From Neodiprion pinetum (Eukaryota; Arthropoda; Insecta; Hymenoptera; Diprionidae), in NCBI RefSeq assembly GCF_021155775.2, contig NC_060233.1, positions 38,409,077-38,473,076 on the forward strand: 64,000 nucleotides of DNA, given 5' to 3'. Below the pieces are notes generated by a model. It worked only from the letters and a program-made list of their open reading frames with translations, was not told where the DNA came from and made no database searches. Shown here piece after piece: positions 41,201-53,600 of the stretch (position 1 is the stretch's first letter; every line of letters begins with the position of its first letter). The position numbers and the translations under genes are program-made.

Positions 41201-44200
41201 GAAAAGTCAAAGCTCGGACTCGAGGGGCAGGTTCACGCTGAGCCCCGAATACCGAAAAGGTCCAAGACTCCCATAGCGCGTTATTCGAAGAAATGAGATT
41301 GGCCGCGGCGTTTGTCCTGAGTTAAGGAACGAGTCCTGGGGCGCATTGTGTGGTTTTATCTTTCAACAGCTTCGTTTGTCGAATCACCCAGAGACCGGCA
41401 GGACTCTTTTGCCTCCGTCCGTTTAGCTGCCCCCGCACATTATACACACAACCATGCAGGGAGCATAAGCGTAAGGTCATGCCGCACACCCACTGTGTCC
41501 AGTGTCAAAGAATCCGCCGAACCATTCAACGCCCGGTCGGCTACGCGATCAATTGGATAAATGCATGTGTGCCCGTTGTGCAACTGCAGGTACGACACAA
41601 CACTGCGCCGACTATCGACAAGTGCAACTGCGAAATTGATGCCCGATCTTTTTTTCATTCACTTTTTCTTCGCGTTTTCTCACGAAGAATGGGAATTTAT
41701 GGGAATTTTTGGTGTATTTATACATATTTGTATTCCGACTTTCTGAAATTACTCGAGTACACCGAGCGAAATAACTCATTGAATTAACTGAAGGTAAATT
41801 TAATTGAAATCAACTAAACATTTTATCAGATCAACAGATCTTGACTCGACACTGATGAACATTCACGTCGCCGTCCGCGACAACTCGGTTGATTGATTCA
41901 ATGACTTACTTCTCTCAGTCTAGGTGGTAAAATGTTTGTTAATAAAAATTTTAGCAAAAGTTTTCCCTGATAAAATACAATAGTAATAATAATGGTAATG
42001 TTAATCCGAGGAGAAAAATGATGGCGTATAATTAGAGTTAGGTGAGGAAGAGATGCGAGGATGAGTGATGTAATTCTGACGGACAATCCGAAGGCTTAGG
42101 GTCATTTCGACGCGGTTTACGATTTTATAAATTTTCTCCGGGAAAAGGAATTCCGTATAATCGCGTGATTTAACTATACGAGGACTCCGGCAGTCCCGGC
42201 GAGTTTTGACCCTCGTCGGTTGCAGCGATGCACACGGTGAGGTTTTACACCTGAGTCAAATTTTATAGCCGAAACTCGTTGTGATTTACCATTTCATCTG
42301 TTCACGAGGAAGGGAATTAACGTCACAACAGAATCGCTGGACCCCCAGGACCCACGGGGGACCCACGGGCCCCGGGATCCTAGGATATATAAATGATATT
42401 TATGTCAACATTTTCCGTGTAGCGGGCGGCCTGTCAAAGGCAGAACCAGTGTCGAACAAAGAATCCTGATGTTTAAGTGGCCTACGATCCTGGATGATGG
42501 CTAGCTCGGATCCCCTCGAGTCACGGACCGGGAATGATCTTCTTGTCGCGCTTTGCGGTCGGAATCTTCATCCTTGACGATCGTCGTCAGAAAGCGAGGA
42601 CTTCGGGAGAAATTTTCAAATTTCAATTCCAATTGTCCGTCCAAAAATTATGCTTTCATTAAGACAATCAATTTTTACATATATTTCACCGAAAAGTTTT
42701 TATAGATATACAATTGTTTGTAAGAAATTGCGATAGCGATCTCGTCACTTTGACAAAATAAAACTTGTTGCATGATATTGTCAGAACAATGAAGCAATAG
42801 ACGTAAATACATTGTTTCGCACAGTTTTATATCGATTCTATTTAGCGAATAAAGGCTAGTCAAATTTGTCGAAATCACGAAAGTCACTTATCATCGGTTA
42901 CCGCAATTAGATAATGTAAATTGCGAGTGGCAGAGACACGATGTTCGAGTTTTTCAAAATCGATCAAGATTTTGTCAAAAATCAATAAGGGTTAGTCTGA
43001 ATTTTTTGTCGACGTTGAGGACCCAAAAACTTGATGTCTCAGAATTGATTTAAAGAAAAAGTCAAGCTCTTTTCTTTCTCAACAGCAAGATTATTTCTAT
43101 ACCTTCACACAGACGCCTACGAAGATGGCATTTTTTGAGATTGGAAAAAAACTGACCGGTCAGTTGGTTGCAGCAGGGCGCGTGGTCCAGAGGATGGATT
43201 GACATCGGCGCGTTCAAAGTTCACCCCCCGGGGTTCGAGGCCCTCTTTAAATTACCGACTTTTAGGTATACTCGTAGATCGAGCAACATAATCGGGCTGT
43301 GCTAACTTCGAACGAAAGATTCGTCTGACATTCGGTGATTCGGCTGAAAAAGCTATTCGCAGAAGTTTACAGGGTCAGGATTCATACGCGTCGCTGCCTG
43401 CGTGTCTCACACGTTAGCCTCGTTTTTCATTTTTATTTCTTTATTTTTTTTAAGGGGCAAACACGTGTAGGCACAAATTAGAATACATAAAAGTTGTTTT
43501 TATGTGTCTCGTATAGCCGAACGATTTTTGCTCCGGTTTTAATGGTAGCTCATCTTTTCGTTTTCTTATTTTTCCGTTTTTTTTTTTTTGTGGGGAATAC
43601 CTAGGCTACCAACGCATTTCTCGTGAAATTTTATCGTATAGATCCATGCAAGATTTTCGGGGACATTTTATTGCGAGACGCTAGGTGGCAGAAAAGTTCT
43701 AATCCGTAAAATAAACATCGGGAAATTGGATTTTGTTGTAAATTACGGCTTATCGACGGATTACGAGTGTAAATACCGAGTGCGCAGTTCTTCACGTCTT
43801 AGAAATACTTCCAGTTCTTCTAGCCGTAAATTATTGTTGAACCCTTTACAGTGAGTGCGTTTCAAAGGAGATTAACTGCAGCGCAATACAGTAGGTATCC
43901 TGAATATCTCCATGAACCGAGCCATGGTGTATGGCAGAACTATGTTTATAAGCAGGCTCGTAGTAACCGTAAGGCTTATAGAAACGCTATAGCTTTAGGC
44001 CTTCGAGATTTTCGGCTCTTCATTTCACAACATCAAATTTTTTTAAATTGTACCTGGATTTTCAAAAACTCGGGTATTTCAACTCCTAATCTTTAACCAA
44101 TAAAGGCTCGTATGAATATCAATGTCTCACTGCAATCCGATTCGGAAGAATTTCCTACATACAGTTCATAGATTTACAAATTACCGTAAACTGCTCATTT

Positions 44201-45755
44201 TTCCATAATATGACAAGAAAATTTAAATGATTCACATTTGTTGAGCATAGAGAGTGAAATCGCTCGTGATTCAGATTTCGAAAATGCAAAAGACGATTTT
44301 GCCAGCCTTAAGGCGCGAAAAAAACTATAAGGTAATACAAAATGTACAATACTATTATATACAAAACTTAATTACATAAGAGAAATATTATAATAAAACG
44401 TTTTTCTCAACCTTAGTCGATTTAATTTTCTTTCTGCATTTTTTAAATTTCCAACCGATCGGACCATCTTGCAGGACAGATATTCGGCCTTTTTTTGTAG
44501 AGCAGCCTTAGGTTTCGTGCACCCTTAATCCGGACCTGTCTATAAGCAACGAACTCTCCATGCTGCATTATATGTGCAGCTACTCGCGACGTGAAGCTGC
44601 ACACCTGACTGTGAGTTGGACCTTTTGTCGCTACACTCTTTCCCCAATAAGCTCTCCTTTATTCGAACATTAAGGAGCAATGACGCTTTTGTTGCACCTT
44701 TAACCTAACCCTTTAACGGGTTCTCCTGGTTACTTTCAATAAATCTTTCGCTGAAACCGTCATTTCCTGTCGGTTTGTAAGAGTTAAGGAGGGACTCGGA
44801 TGAAATTTCGATAATAGCGAGATTTTTGTTTTTGAAATGAATAAAAAATATGTTATCACAAATTCCTTGCAGCAAAATTTAAATTATGTTAGTGCGTATT
44901 CTGAAAATAAATTTCAAACTCCTGCGATGAAAATATATGCGCAACGAACTTTTGGCAGAAAATTTCCAGCGTACCGCTGCTAATGTTTGATCATTGCGAA
45001 TATTTATTTATTTCAAAAAGGAAAGTTTAAATTTAAGTTAAAGGAAGTTTCATTTGTTTATAGCTCGCGATTCATATATAAATCACATACTTTTGACCGG
45101 AAAAAATTCTTCTCCCACCACGAATATTGAGATTCGAAATTTTGCGAAGTACCTTAAATAATGAAAGATTTGTTTGCGCACTTTAGACGATTTTAAACAT
45201 AATTTATTTGTCTTACTGTAACATTTTCAACAGTACAGTATCGCGTAAGAATATTGAAAAATATGTGGAAAAATTTACTGGGTACGATAACCGATCCAAG
45301 TACATGTAATCAATAAAAACCACAGTAATTCCAACCGTTGCGCAACCGAGAAGGAAGTTTAATGAGTCACGATTATTAATCTGTCCCAAGCACGCGAGTT
45401 TTATTACAAACTACAAAATTTTCTAACTCCGCTTTAGACGGCTACCCTCGGAATCCTGATTTAAAAATCAATTTTCCTTACATATTGTTTTCACATTTAC
45501 TCAATCGTAATTCGATATAATGCATAAAGAATAATACAGATTTAATTGCGCCCGTCCAGCCAGCGTTAAAATTATATCTGATTTCGGCTAGAAATTGAGT
45601 CGATTATATGTTCCGAAATTTATTGAACACCGAAGAATATCCTCCTGTCCAAATATTAAACTTTCACAATTTCAATTCCATGTCCAAAAATCGGTGTTAT
45701 TTCCATTTCGCGAACTGGCAAAGGAACGGAGGATTTTCAAACAGAATAGAACACG
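32241..45755. other. Gene-free region between the Sp gene and ERp44
   Basis: Open frames are short and scattered over all six frames, without domains or paired splice sites. A GC-richer patch occurs at 39,250-39,560, a TATAAAAAG motif at 37,340-37,348 has no gene after it, and a tRNA-like segment lies at 43,176-43,245. As the 5' flank of a buttonhead-class gene it is a likely home for developmental enhancers, but this is inference from family behaviour. Confidence 0.55.
43176..43245 (+). pseudogene. tRNA-like segment with pol III A and B boxes
   Basis: TGGTCCAGAGG at 43,183-43,193 resembles an A box. GGTTCGAGGCC at 43,232-43,242 matches the B-box consensus, 49 nt downstream. A four-pair D stem (GTCC/GGAT) and a four-of-five T stem around TTCGAGG can be drawn. 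The anticodon stem does not form properly, and the 3' acceptor strand is replaced by TTTAAAT, so it is not a working tRNA. It is best read as a decayed tRNA or the head of a tRNA-derived SINE. I saw no other copy in the window. Confidence 0.35.
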
Positions 45756-45860
45756 GTCACGTGACGCCATCGCAGGGCTCCGATTGGCCGGTGGATCTCG
45801 AATCAGGCGCGGCAACGTGCCATCTATCAGGATCGATACATTTCGAGGTCTCGCACGTGG
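45756..45860 (+). promoter_or_regulatory. Cluster of ACGTG elements and an inverted CCAAT box upstream of ERp44
   Basis: Upstream of ERp44 lie GTCACGTGAC at 45,756-45,765, ATTGG (inverted CCAAT) at 45,783-45,787, AACGTGC at 45,814-45,820 and CACGTGG at 45,854-45,860. ACGTG is the core recognised by XBP1 and ATF6, while the perfect palindrome GTCACGTGAC matches the CLEAR/E-box of the MITF/TFEB family. A canonical ERSE (CCAAT-N9-CCACG) is not present. Induction by ER stress is plausible for an ER chaperone but is inferred. Confidence 0.45.
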
Positions 45861-45920
45861 GTATAAGCGGCGAAGCGTGGATTAAACAGAGAAACCTGAT
45901 TAAACACGGAACGAACGAAG

Positions 45921-45928
45921 TATCGATA
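45921..45928 (+). promoter_or_regulatory. DRE (TATCGATA) element of the ERp44 promoter
   Basis: A perfect eight-base DRE, the DREF binding site typical of insect housekeeping core promoters, lies 108 nt before the ERp44 start codon. A seven-of-eight copy (GATCGATA) lies at 45,831-45,838. No TATA box was recognised nearby, which fits a DRE-type promoter with transcription starting between about 45,930 and 46,035. Confidence 0.55.
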
Positions 45929-46035
45929 GGCGGCGCCATCGGTGGCTAGTATACATACGTTTACATCCGAGTGTCTGGCGGTCGCCGATGTCTGTTAAAT
46001 CGGTGTTAGATGTCGTTATAGTTTAGGCGAACATA

Positions 46036-49000
46036 ATGTGGGCATTCAGCGATATTACGAGTGCAACGCTCGCGCTTTTCTCCTGCCTTATGGTGAGTTA
46101 AAATGAAAAATGTGGGGTCTCGGTTTCTCCCTAACTCGCCAAAGGTACGGGGAATGCAACAGTCATGGGAAGCTGTCACATGAATTCCGGGTTCCGGGCC
46201 GATGATCAGCTCTTGGCAATTCCAGGATCTCGGATTTCCCGTCGCAATAGTGATGCCTTTATTTACTTTGTCGTGGTTGTCTTTCTCCACTGTCTAACGT
46301 CATCATTCTGTCATAACCTAAAAACACATTCTAACCTTGAAAATCAGGCTCGGCAGTAAACTTTTCGCATATACAGCTACGCTTCGACCGGTTGCTGGTC
46401 ACGTGGCTGGACCTGATTATCATATCATTTTTATGCAGACATGCCGAGTCTTTGCTATTTTTGCTTAGGCCCTATCGCTTCCCATCGTCGATCGATGAAC
46501 ACAGTGTTTGCGGTCCTAATTATTTTATGTTTAACTTGAGCAACGAGAAACTTCTCGTTACAATAACAGTCGTAATGATTTTGTCGTCTTCAATGTTATA
46601 GGTACAGCTGTTGTTCAGACCTGTGGATGGCGGTGCAGTTCCACTTACGCAGGGTAACATTGATATGACTTTAGGTAAGATGTTATCTTATTTTCATATC
46701 ATTGATAATCTCGGCAGCTTCTTGCTCAACTAGATTGCAATACTGTATTATGCGCCAATGTAATGCGAGGCAAATGTTGATTTATAGATTGTTAAAACTT
46801 TACTACATGTCTCTTTGTTAGACATATTCTTGCCAAGTCTTACCCAATGAAATTTCACAACCAATGCTGAAGATTCGTATTTATTGATTCTTTGTGGCTC
46901 AGTCCCAAATATCAATATATGTAAAACTAACAATAGCAATTACAAAGGAAAGCTCCAAAGTTTAACTTTTCAGGTCTGAAGTATCCAGGAAATTTCTAAT
47001 GTGAAAGTATCTAAGAATTCTAATTCGTATCTTACGACTCCACTGCATAATATACACCACTTCATCCTCATTTATTCATTACAGCATCCAATGAATTAGT
47101 CTTTATCAACTTTTACGCGGAATGGTGCCGGTTCAGCAGTATGCTGGCTCCGATATTCGATGAAGCAGCTGACAAAGTAGCTGCAGAATTTCCCGACGCT
47201 GGGAGAGTTGTAATGGGAAAAGTGGATTGTGACTCTGAATGTGAGTATGGAGAGACAAAAGATTAATTTGGAATGCAGCCATGCTAATTCCATTCCTTGA
47301 ACAAATTTTCAACGTCATATTAAAACTGTGGCTGCAGTTTGACATATCTTTTGGTTTTGGTATGAAACATACCAAATAAATTAGAATGTCGCAGTATGAA
47401 TCTTATTATTGTTCATTTTATGAGTATTTCAAGACGTTACTTGAATGAATAGATTTTCAATTCTTTTCTAAATAAAATGTACCGTATTTTTTCATTAGCC
47501 TCCGTTGCATCAAGGTTTCACATCACAAAGTATCCAACATTGAAAGTGATAAGAAATGGGCAGCCGACGAAGCGAGAATACAGAGGTCAGCGTTCGACAG
47601 AAGCATTCGTACAATTTGTGAGGAAGCAGCTTGAGGATCCTATCAAAGAATTCTTCGAGCTTAAGGAGTTGAATGAACTCGACGATAAGAAGAGAATGAT
47701 TATTGGGTACTTTGACAGAAAGGATGTTCCGGAGTACCAGATGTTCAGGAGAGTTGCAACCAACTTGAAGGATGATTGCCAATTCCACGTCGGCTTTGGG
47801 TAAGTCGATGCTTGACGAGTTTTTGACTTATTTTGTAGATGATTGCATACAGGGTATTCGCTAGTAAACTTGATGTGTTCTAAAGTTGAAAATACTGATC
47901 CAAATAATGCGTTGATGAAAGTTGACTCACGCAACCATCTTGTATATATATATATGTTTTTTCTTGTCAAACTGATGTTGATTCTGCCGCAGAAGCTTTT
48001 CCTACATTTGTGCAAGCATGATAGTTATGCATTTGTTTTCTGCAGTTTGTCACACTATTTTATACGGAATATTGCAATTTTGTCTACGGTGTAGATTACA
48101 GCATATCGTAACTTGTTACAACATCCAACTGTTGCTTTCATCGTTGTATGAGATAATGACAGATACATGGAAACGAGAGGTTTGTTAGCAGGTATGCAGA
48201 CAGTAGATGTTTGTGTGAGAGTATAAACAAGTAACATCATTTCCTCTCTATATGATGTGTTTGTCTGTCTATATGTGTGCTGCTTTTCGTTAGCAAAAAC
48301 ATTACAATCATCTAAAGACCTTATTCTCGCCGCTGTTTTTGATGTTCAATTAATAATACTGTTATTGTTTGATCTGACAAGCCCTTGCTACAATCAAAGC
48401 TGTGAATTCGGACAGCTTTTTAATTTGGTGTAAGTAATATAATATTTCATAACCATTTGTACGTATGTATTTGCTATTGCTCATTGCTTCTCCTTCCTCT
48501 TTATATTTCTGTGTATGTTTTCGTATCACACCAATTTTATGATATATGTTTCCTGTATGAGCTAATTTTGTTCAAAGATACAGTCTGTGATTAACATACG
48601 ATTTTTTTCAACAGTTCCATGCATTTAGCCTGCGGATTGAATTGCCTTTCGTTACGCTAACTCCCTGTAAAAAATTATGCGAAAAGTTTCAAACCCAATC
48701 TGATTGATAACGAGCAGTGAAATCACGTGTGATTGGTTTTGAAAGTAAATTTTGGTCTGGTTCGGAGATATTCTCGATTGTGAAAGCATTTTTTTGTCGT
48801 TTTGATCATGTGATGTATCTCTTAATTTTTATATGGTTTTTCCACAATCTTTTACTTGCAGTAGTTTGTAACTCAAGATAACACTAATCGCTATCAATCC
48901 CAGCTTCAAGAAAAGCCTGATAAAATATAAATATAAACATTCGCAATTATGAAGTAACATGTTCTTATGTTTTCCTTGTGTTACACCAACAGGAAATTAT

Positions 49001-49940
49001 GAACATCATTAACGTTACTAGTAAATTTCATTTAGCAAATATCTTAATGAATTTTAAGTCAAGTCGTATATCATCAGTATGTTACTGTAGAAGGCTGTAT
49101 TTGGATATATTGCATTCAATCTTCTGAGTTGAAAAATGTTTTACACTGTAAAAAGTGCAAACCCTTTAATCATTATCTTCAGAAGCGCCAGTGCAGCAAT
49201 GCATCCGCCAGGTCAACCCATAATTGTGTTCCGATCTGACAAAGCATTGTCAAACGACGACGATGAGACATACAAAGGCAGTATGACTACTTTCGACGAA
49301 TTGAACATCTGGGCACAAGAAAAATGTGTCCCGCTAGTGAGAGAAATCACATTTGAGAATGCAGAGGAATTAACAGAGGAGGGTCTGCCGTTCCTGATAC
49401 TTTTCCACAAACCCGACGACACGGAGAGTGTCAAGGCTTATAAAGACATTATTTCCGGATCGCTGATTAATGAGAAACGTAATTAAAATTGCAGTAAATT
49501 TTCTTAGCGCGAAATTTGGTCTACACTTTACATAATGAATGTTTGTTGTTTTGTTTTTTGTTTTGTTTTTTTTTTTTTTCACTTTTCCAGAGAGCATCAA
49601 TTTCTTGACAGCTGACGGTCTGAAGTTTGCGCACCCTCTTCATCATCTGGGAAAGAGTACCTCAGATCTGCCGCTGATAGCAATAGACAGTTTTAGACAC
49701 ATGTATTTGTTCCCAAATTTCCAGGACATATTTCAGCCTGGAAAACTGAAGAGTTTCTTGCAGGACTTGTACTCTGGAAAATTACATCGCGAGTTTCATT
49801 ATGGTCCTGATCAATCCGATCAGGAGGATACTAATCAAATAAGTGGCCAAGTGAAAGTACCAACTACACCCCCAGAATCAACCTTCAAAAAATTAGCACC
49901 CAGCAAAAACAGGTACACTCTACTAAGAGATGAACTATAA
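46036..49940 (+). CDS. ERp44: ERp44, ER-resident thioredoxin-family chaperone
   Basis: Six exons, 46,036-46,092, 46,602-46,674, 47,085-47,240, 47,499-47,799, 49,183-49,478 and 49,591-49,940, join in frame with GT..AG borders to give 410 residues (human ERp44 has 406). A hydrophobic signal peptide spans about residues 9-25 and is split by intron 1. The first thioredoxin domain holds the one-cysteine active site CRFS at 58-61, in a FYAEWCRFS context, and the cis-proline motif KYPTLK at 106-111. The later thioredoxin-like domains carry the family signatures KCVPLVREITFENAEELTEE and AIDSFRHMY. The protein ends RYTLLRDEL, and RDEL is the ER retrieval signal. ERp44 retains Ero1 and unassembled disulfide-linked clients by mixed disulfides in a pH-dependent cycle between Golgi and ER. 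All key residues are intact. Promoter elements upstream suggest housekeeping plus stress control. Confidence 0.97.
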
Positions 49941-50623
49941 GTATGTCTGTGAATTTTTTTCAATCATTATTTAAAAGAAGCTTAAATCTGTAAGTGAGAT
50001 TTGAAGGGTTGTACGGTTTACTGCTGGTCGATGTAGGGATCACGGAATTTTTCGTAATTTTTATATCAGGTGGAAAAACGGTTGGTAATTATCGTTTCTC
50101 TACAATGTTTATAAGATGAAAATGGAAAACAACTAAAGTGAAAACAAAATAACACCAAAGTTCACCCATTTTTTTTTTTTTTTTTTTATGAACCCTAAAT
50201 CCACGCGATGTAAATAGATAGATGAATACGTCTATGTCTGAGCCGTTATTTTGTCAAATCACCATATCGCAAAACACAATTACCCTGATAAGTTTATTTT
50301 ATTTCAATCGTTTTAATCAGATTCTTGCACAAAGGTTCGACATTTGAAGATATTATCTATAATTTGTACAAATACATAGTACAATAGGTTTATGTATACA
50401 GAAATTATTATCTGCCACTGTAAAAGTAAGCTTCTTAGGCCTGATGATTATAGTAAAACGTAAAATGAGCTTTGTTGTGATTGTTACTTAAATAATTCGC
50501 GAATTAAGACAATGATGAAGAAATGGAAGAAGAAAGTAAATCAAGAAATTGGATCATTTTTCATATTTAAATATGATAACTTGGTGGTGAAACAATACTG
50601 TTTACAACCTATGTTAAACGAAG

Positions 50624-50629
50624 AATAAA
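50624..50629 (+). promoter_or_regulatory. Candidate poly(A) signal of ERp44
   Basis: AATAAA lies 684 nt after the ERp44 stop codon. Another copy is at 50,740-50,745. Either would give a 3' UTR of 0.7-0.8 kb. The choice is uncertain because the region is A-rich. Confidence 0.3.
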
Positions 50630-53600
50630 CACCTTGTAGAAAATGTAAGAAAACAGTATTATAGGCTCTGTGAAACCTATAATATGTAAATTAATTGTAA
50701 AATATATTAAGAAATTCAAAGCGAGGCAAACGAAAATTGAATAAAAAAATTTTAACAAAATAAATTTAACGAAAAATAGAAAGATTCAAACATTTTTACG
50801 AACATACAATACGTAATGTAAATGAGCACTTAATCCAAGAATTCACATTAATAGTTTGATACCAATTACTCGTAGTGTTTGTACTATACGTGATCTTGAA
50901 ACGCTTCCGAGGTCTTTCTAAACTATACAACGGGAAAATGATGAAGCACAGTATGTGATTAATTTGAAATTGTTATTTCCCTCTTCTCTTCGCGAGGTTT
51001 CATTCTTCCCGGGATGTTTGAGCAAGCATTCCATTGGTAGAGAGGTAGATCGATGTTCGATTTAAATTTTTCTTTTTTTATTTCAACCCTGACACAATAA
51101 TATATCTGTCACTGGATGATGATAATAACTTGAATGTTATTAATATTGATAACAATTATAATAATAAATAATTCTTCTAAGTCAAAGTATTGATGTATAA
51201 TTTTCGTTCACACGATAACAATATATCGAGAGTGGTAAACAACTTGGAAAAATCAATCGGAGGAAATGTGCGGGGTTCTAAAAACAGAGATAAAGTGAGA
51301 GAGAGAGAAACGATGTTCGGGTGATTCCATTATAAAATGGCTGTATTTATAGAGATAATTCTATACATGTACATATGCAATATTGCACGTTCACCATTTT
51401 CTTTTTTCGCCTTATTTTTCGGGTTTTTTTTTTTTTTTCGCAATGTTATTTTCTTTTACATATGCCATGCTATAATCTTACATTATTGAATAACACGTAA
51501 CATGTTTTACATACACGGAACACCACACATACGGCTTCACTCTCGCCTGAACTTCCAATGTTTCCATCAAATTTTAACCACCCTTCTCACAACGAAACGT
51601 GTCATTTATTTTCACCACGATGCGAATTCGGCAAAATTCTCTTTTACTGTAATAAATTGTTACACTTATGTTTTGATTGCGCGGTTTGAATCGGATTTTT
51701 TATTCCCTTCTTTCTCTCTCTAAATCTCACTTTTGATAAATGAATATTCGTTCACACCTCGATATCACAGATAAAATAAATTCTAGACCGTATCGTAGAT
51801 CGATTTTATCCTGAGAAAATAAATTGATGAAAATTGATGCAAATAGCTGAATAACGGCGATGTACATGCTCACGAAATCTAGGTTAACATTAAACAATAA
51901 ACATTGCTTAATGCGTGTCATGGCTGCCGTGTTTTTCCACTTCGCGAGTTTGGATCTCGCCTTCTCTGCGGCGATTTCGAATTTTCCGATGAAGCAAAGC
52001 TTCGCTGATTCCCCGTTTACTGCAGAGTCGAAAAATGTCTATTTTATGATATTCCAAAGGTGTGATCGACATTTCTTCGCTACCGAAATCACGACACCCT
52101 GTTTGCCCCGTATTGCGCAATTATGACCACGTTTCGTCGTAGATTACTACATGCATACGTGTTTTGACATATAATAATTATTTAAATGTTTACTTTAGAA
52201 AATGTAACGTTACAAACGTTATTACAACCTTTCAGAAGTAAAAATATAAATAAATATTTCTATGCATACATTTTGTATATAACATATATATTTGTTTTTT
52301 TATTGCCGCCCGCATGGCAATATTGCGCTTACTTTTCCCTTCTTTTTTTTTTTTTTTTTCCTCATGCATTTCGTTTTCGTTTCAATTTCGAATAACAATT
52401 ATACACTTCATATATACGTTGCACGATTTCTTCGCGCCGTTATCACTATATAGGTATTATGTAGTTTCAGAATTTGTAACGCTAAATTGATTCCGCTTAC
52501 ACCTTTTAGGATATTTTTACGTCTCTCCCTTTACATAAGCACGAGACCTGCGGTCGGCCTTCCCGGCTGATTCATATATGGTATATAATTCGTGTACATA
52601 CCTATATGTATTATATTTACCTACACAGTTCCGCTTCTACGTGACTTGTACTCGATTAATTGAATAATGAAAGACATTTCCTTATTATAATTATTATTTA
52701 TCAACATTCACCATATGTTCCGGTCGCAATATATTTATGTATAGGTAACATTATTTAGCATTGTTATTAATTTCCATCTTATTTACTTTTTTTTTTTTTT
52801 TTTTCATTTTATTACTCATTATTTTAGTGTATTTACGCGATCGTCGAAATGGAAGGAATGACCCATCAAATCAACGATTAATTTTCCTTATTATAAATCA
52901 TGTATATAATCAACGCTTCCAGATAACAACACTGTTTCTTTTTTCGTGCTATCTGCAATTTGAGTATTTTTAGAGAATTCACACGGTTTTGCGAAGCAAA
53001 GCCGAGTGCTTGGATATCATATTTGGTTGAAAAACAAATCAAAGTTACAGGTAATTATTGATACAACTTGTTCCGATCACTATAGATGATCGTTTATTTA
53101 GTATGATTTTTTTAGTCAATAAAATTTTTACGCAAATAATTAAATACTGAATTCCCGATGTCGTGGTAAACGATTACTCTTGACGATAAAAACTATTCAT
53201 GGCTTATCCAAGTATATAAATGTACGTATGTAGCTACCCGAACACTATGCAATCACTTGTGTGTATAATATACATACATGTTGTGTAGTGTACATATTTA
53301 TAGAAACATACAGTAATAATTTATTTATATTTCTTTGAATTTTTATTTATTATTTAAAACTCGGTGTTCCTTTCGGAAACAGTTATGATGAATGATCGTT
53401 CTCTTATTTACTAATCGATTACAAATATACGCGAATTGCATATTGTCTATAACATGCGCAAATATGATAAGCCTATACGTATGAACGCATTCAGCCTATG
53501 CAAATGATCTCGTCAATTGAATTGCCATATTGAGAAACTATTTGCAAACGACCGCTTCGCGTACTTAGCATACAATTTCACATTCAACAATAACGGTATA

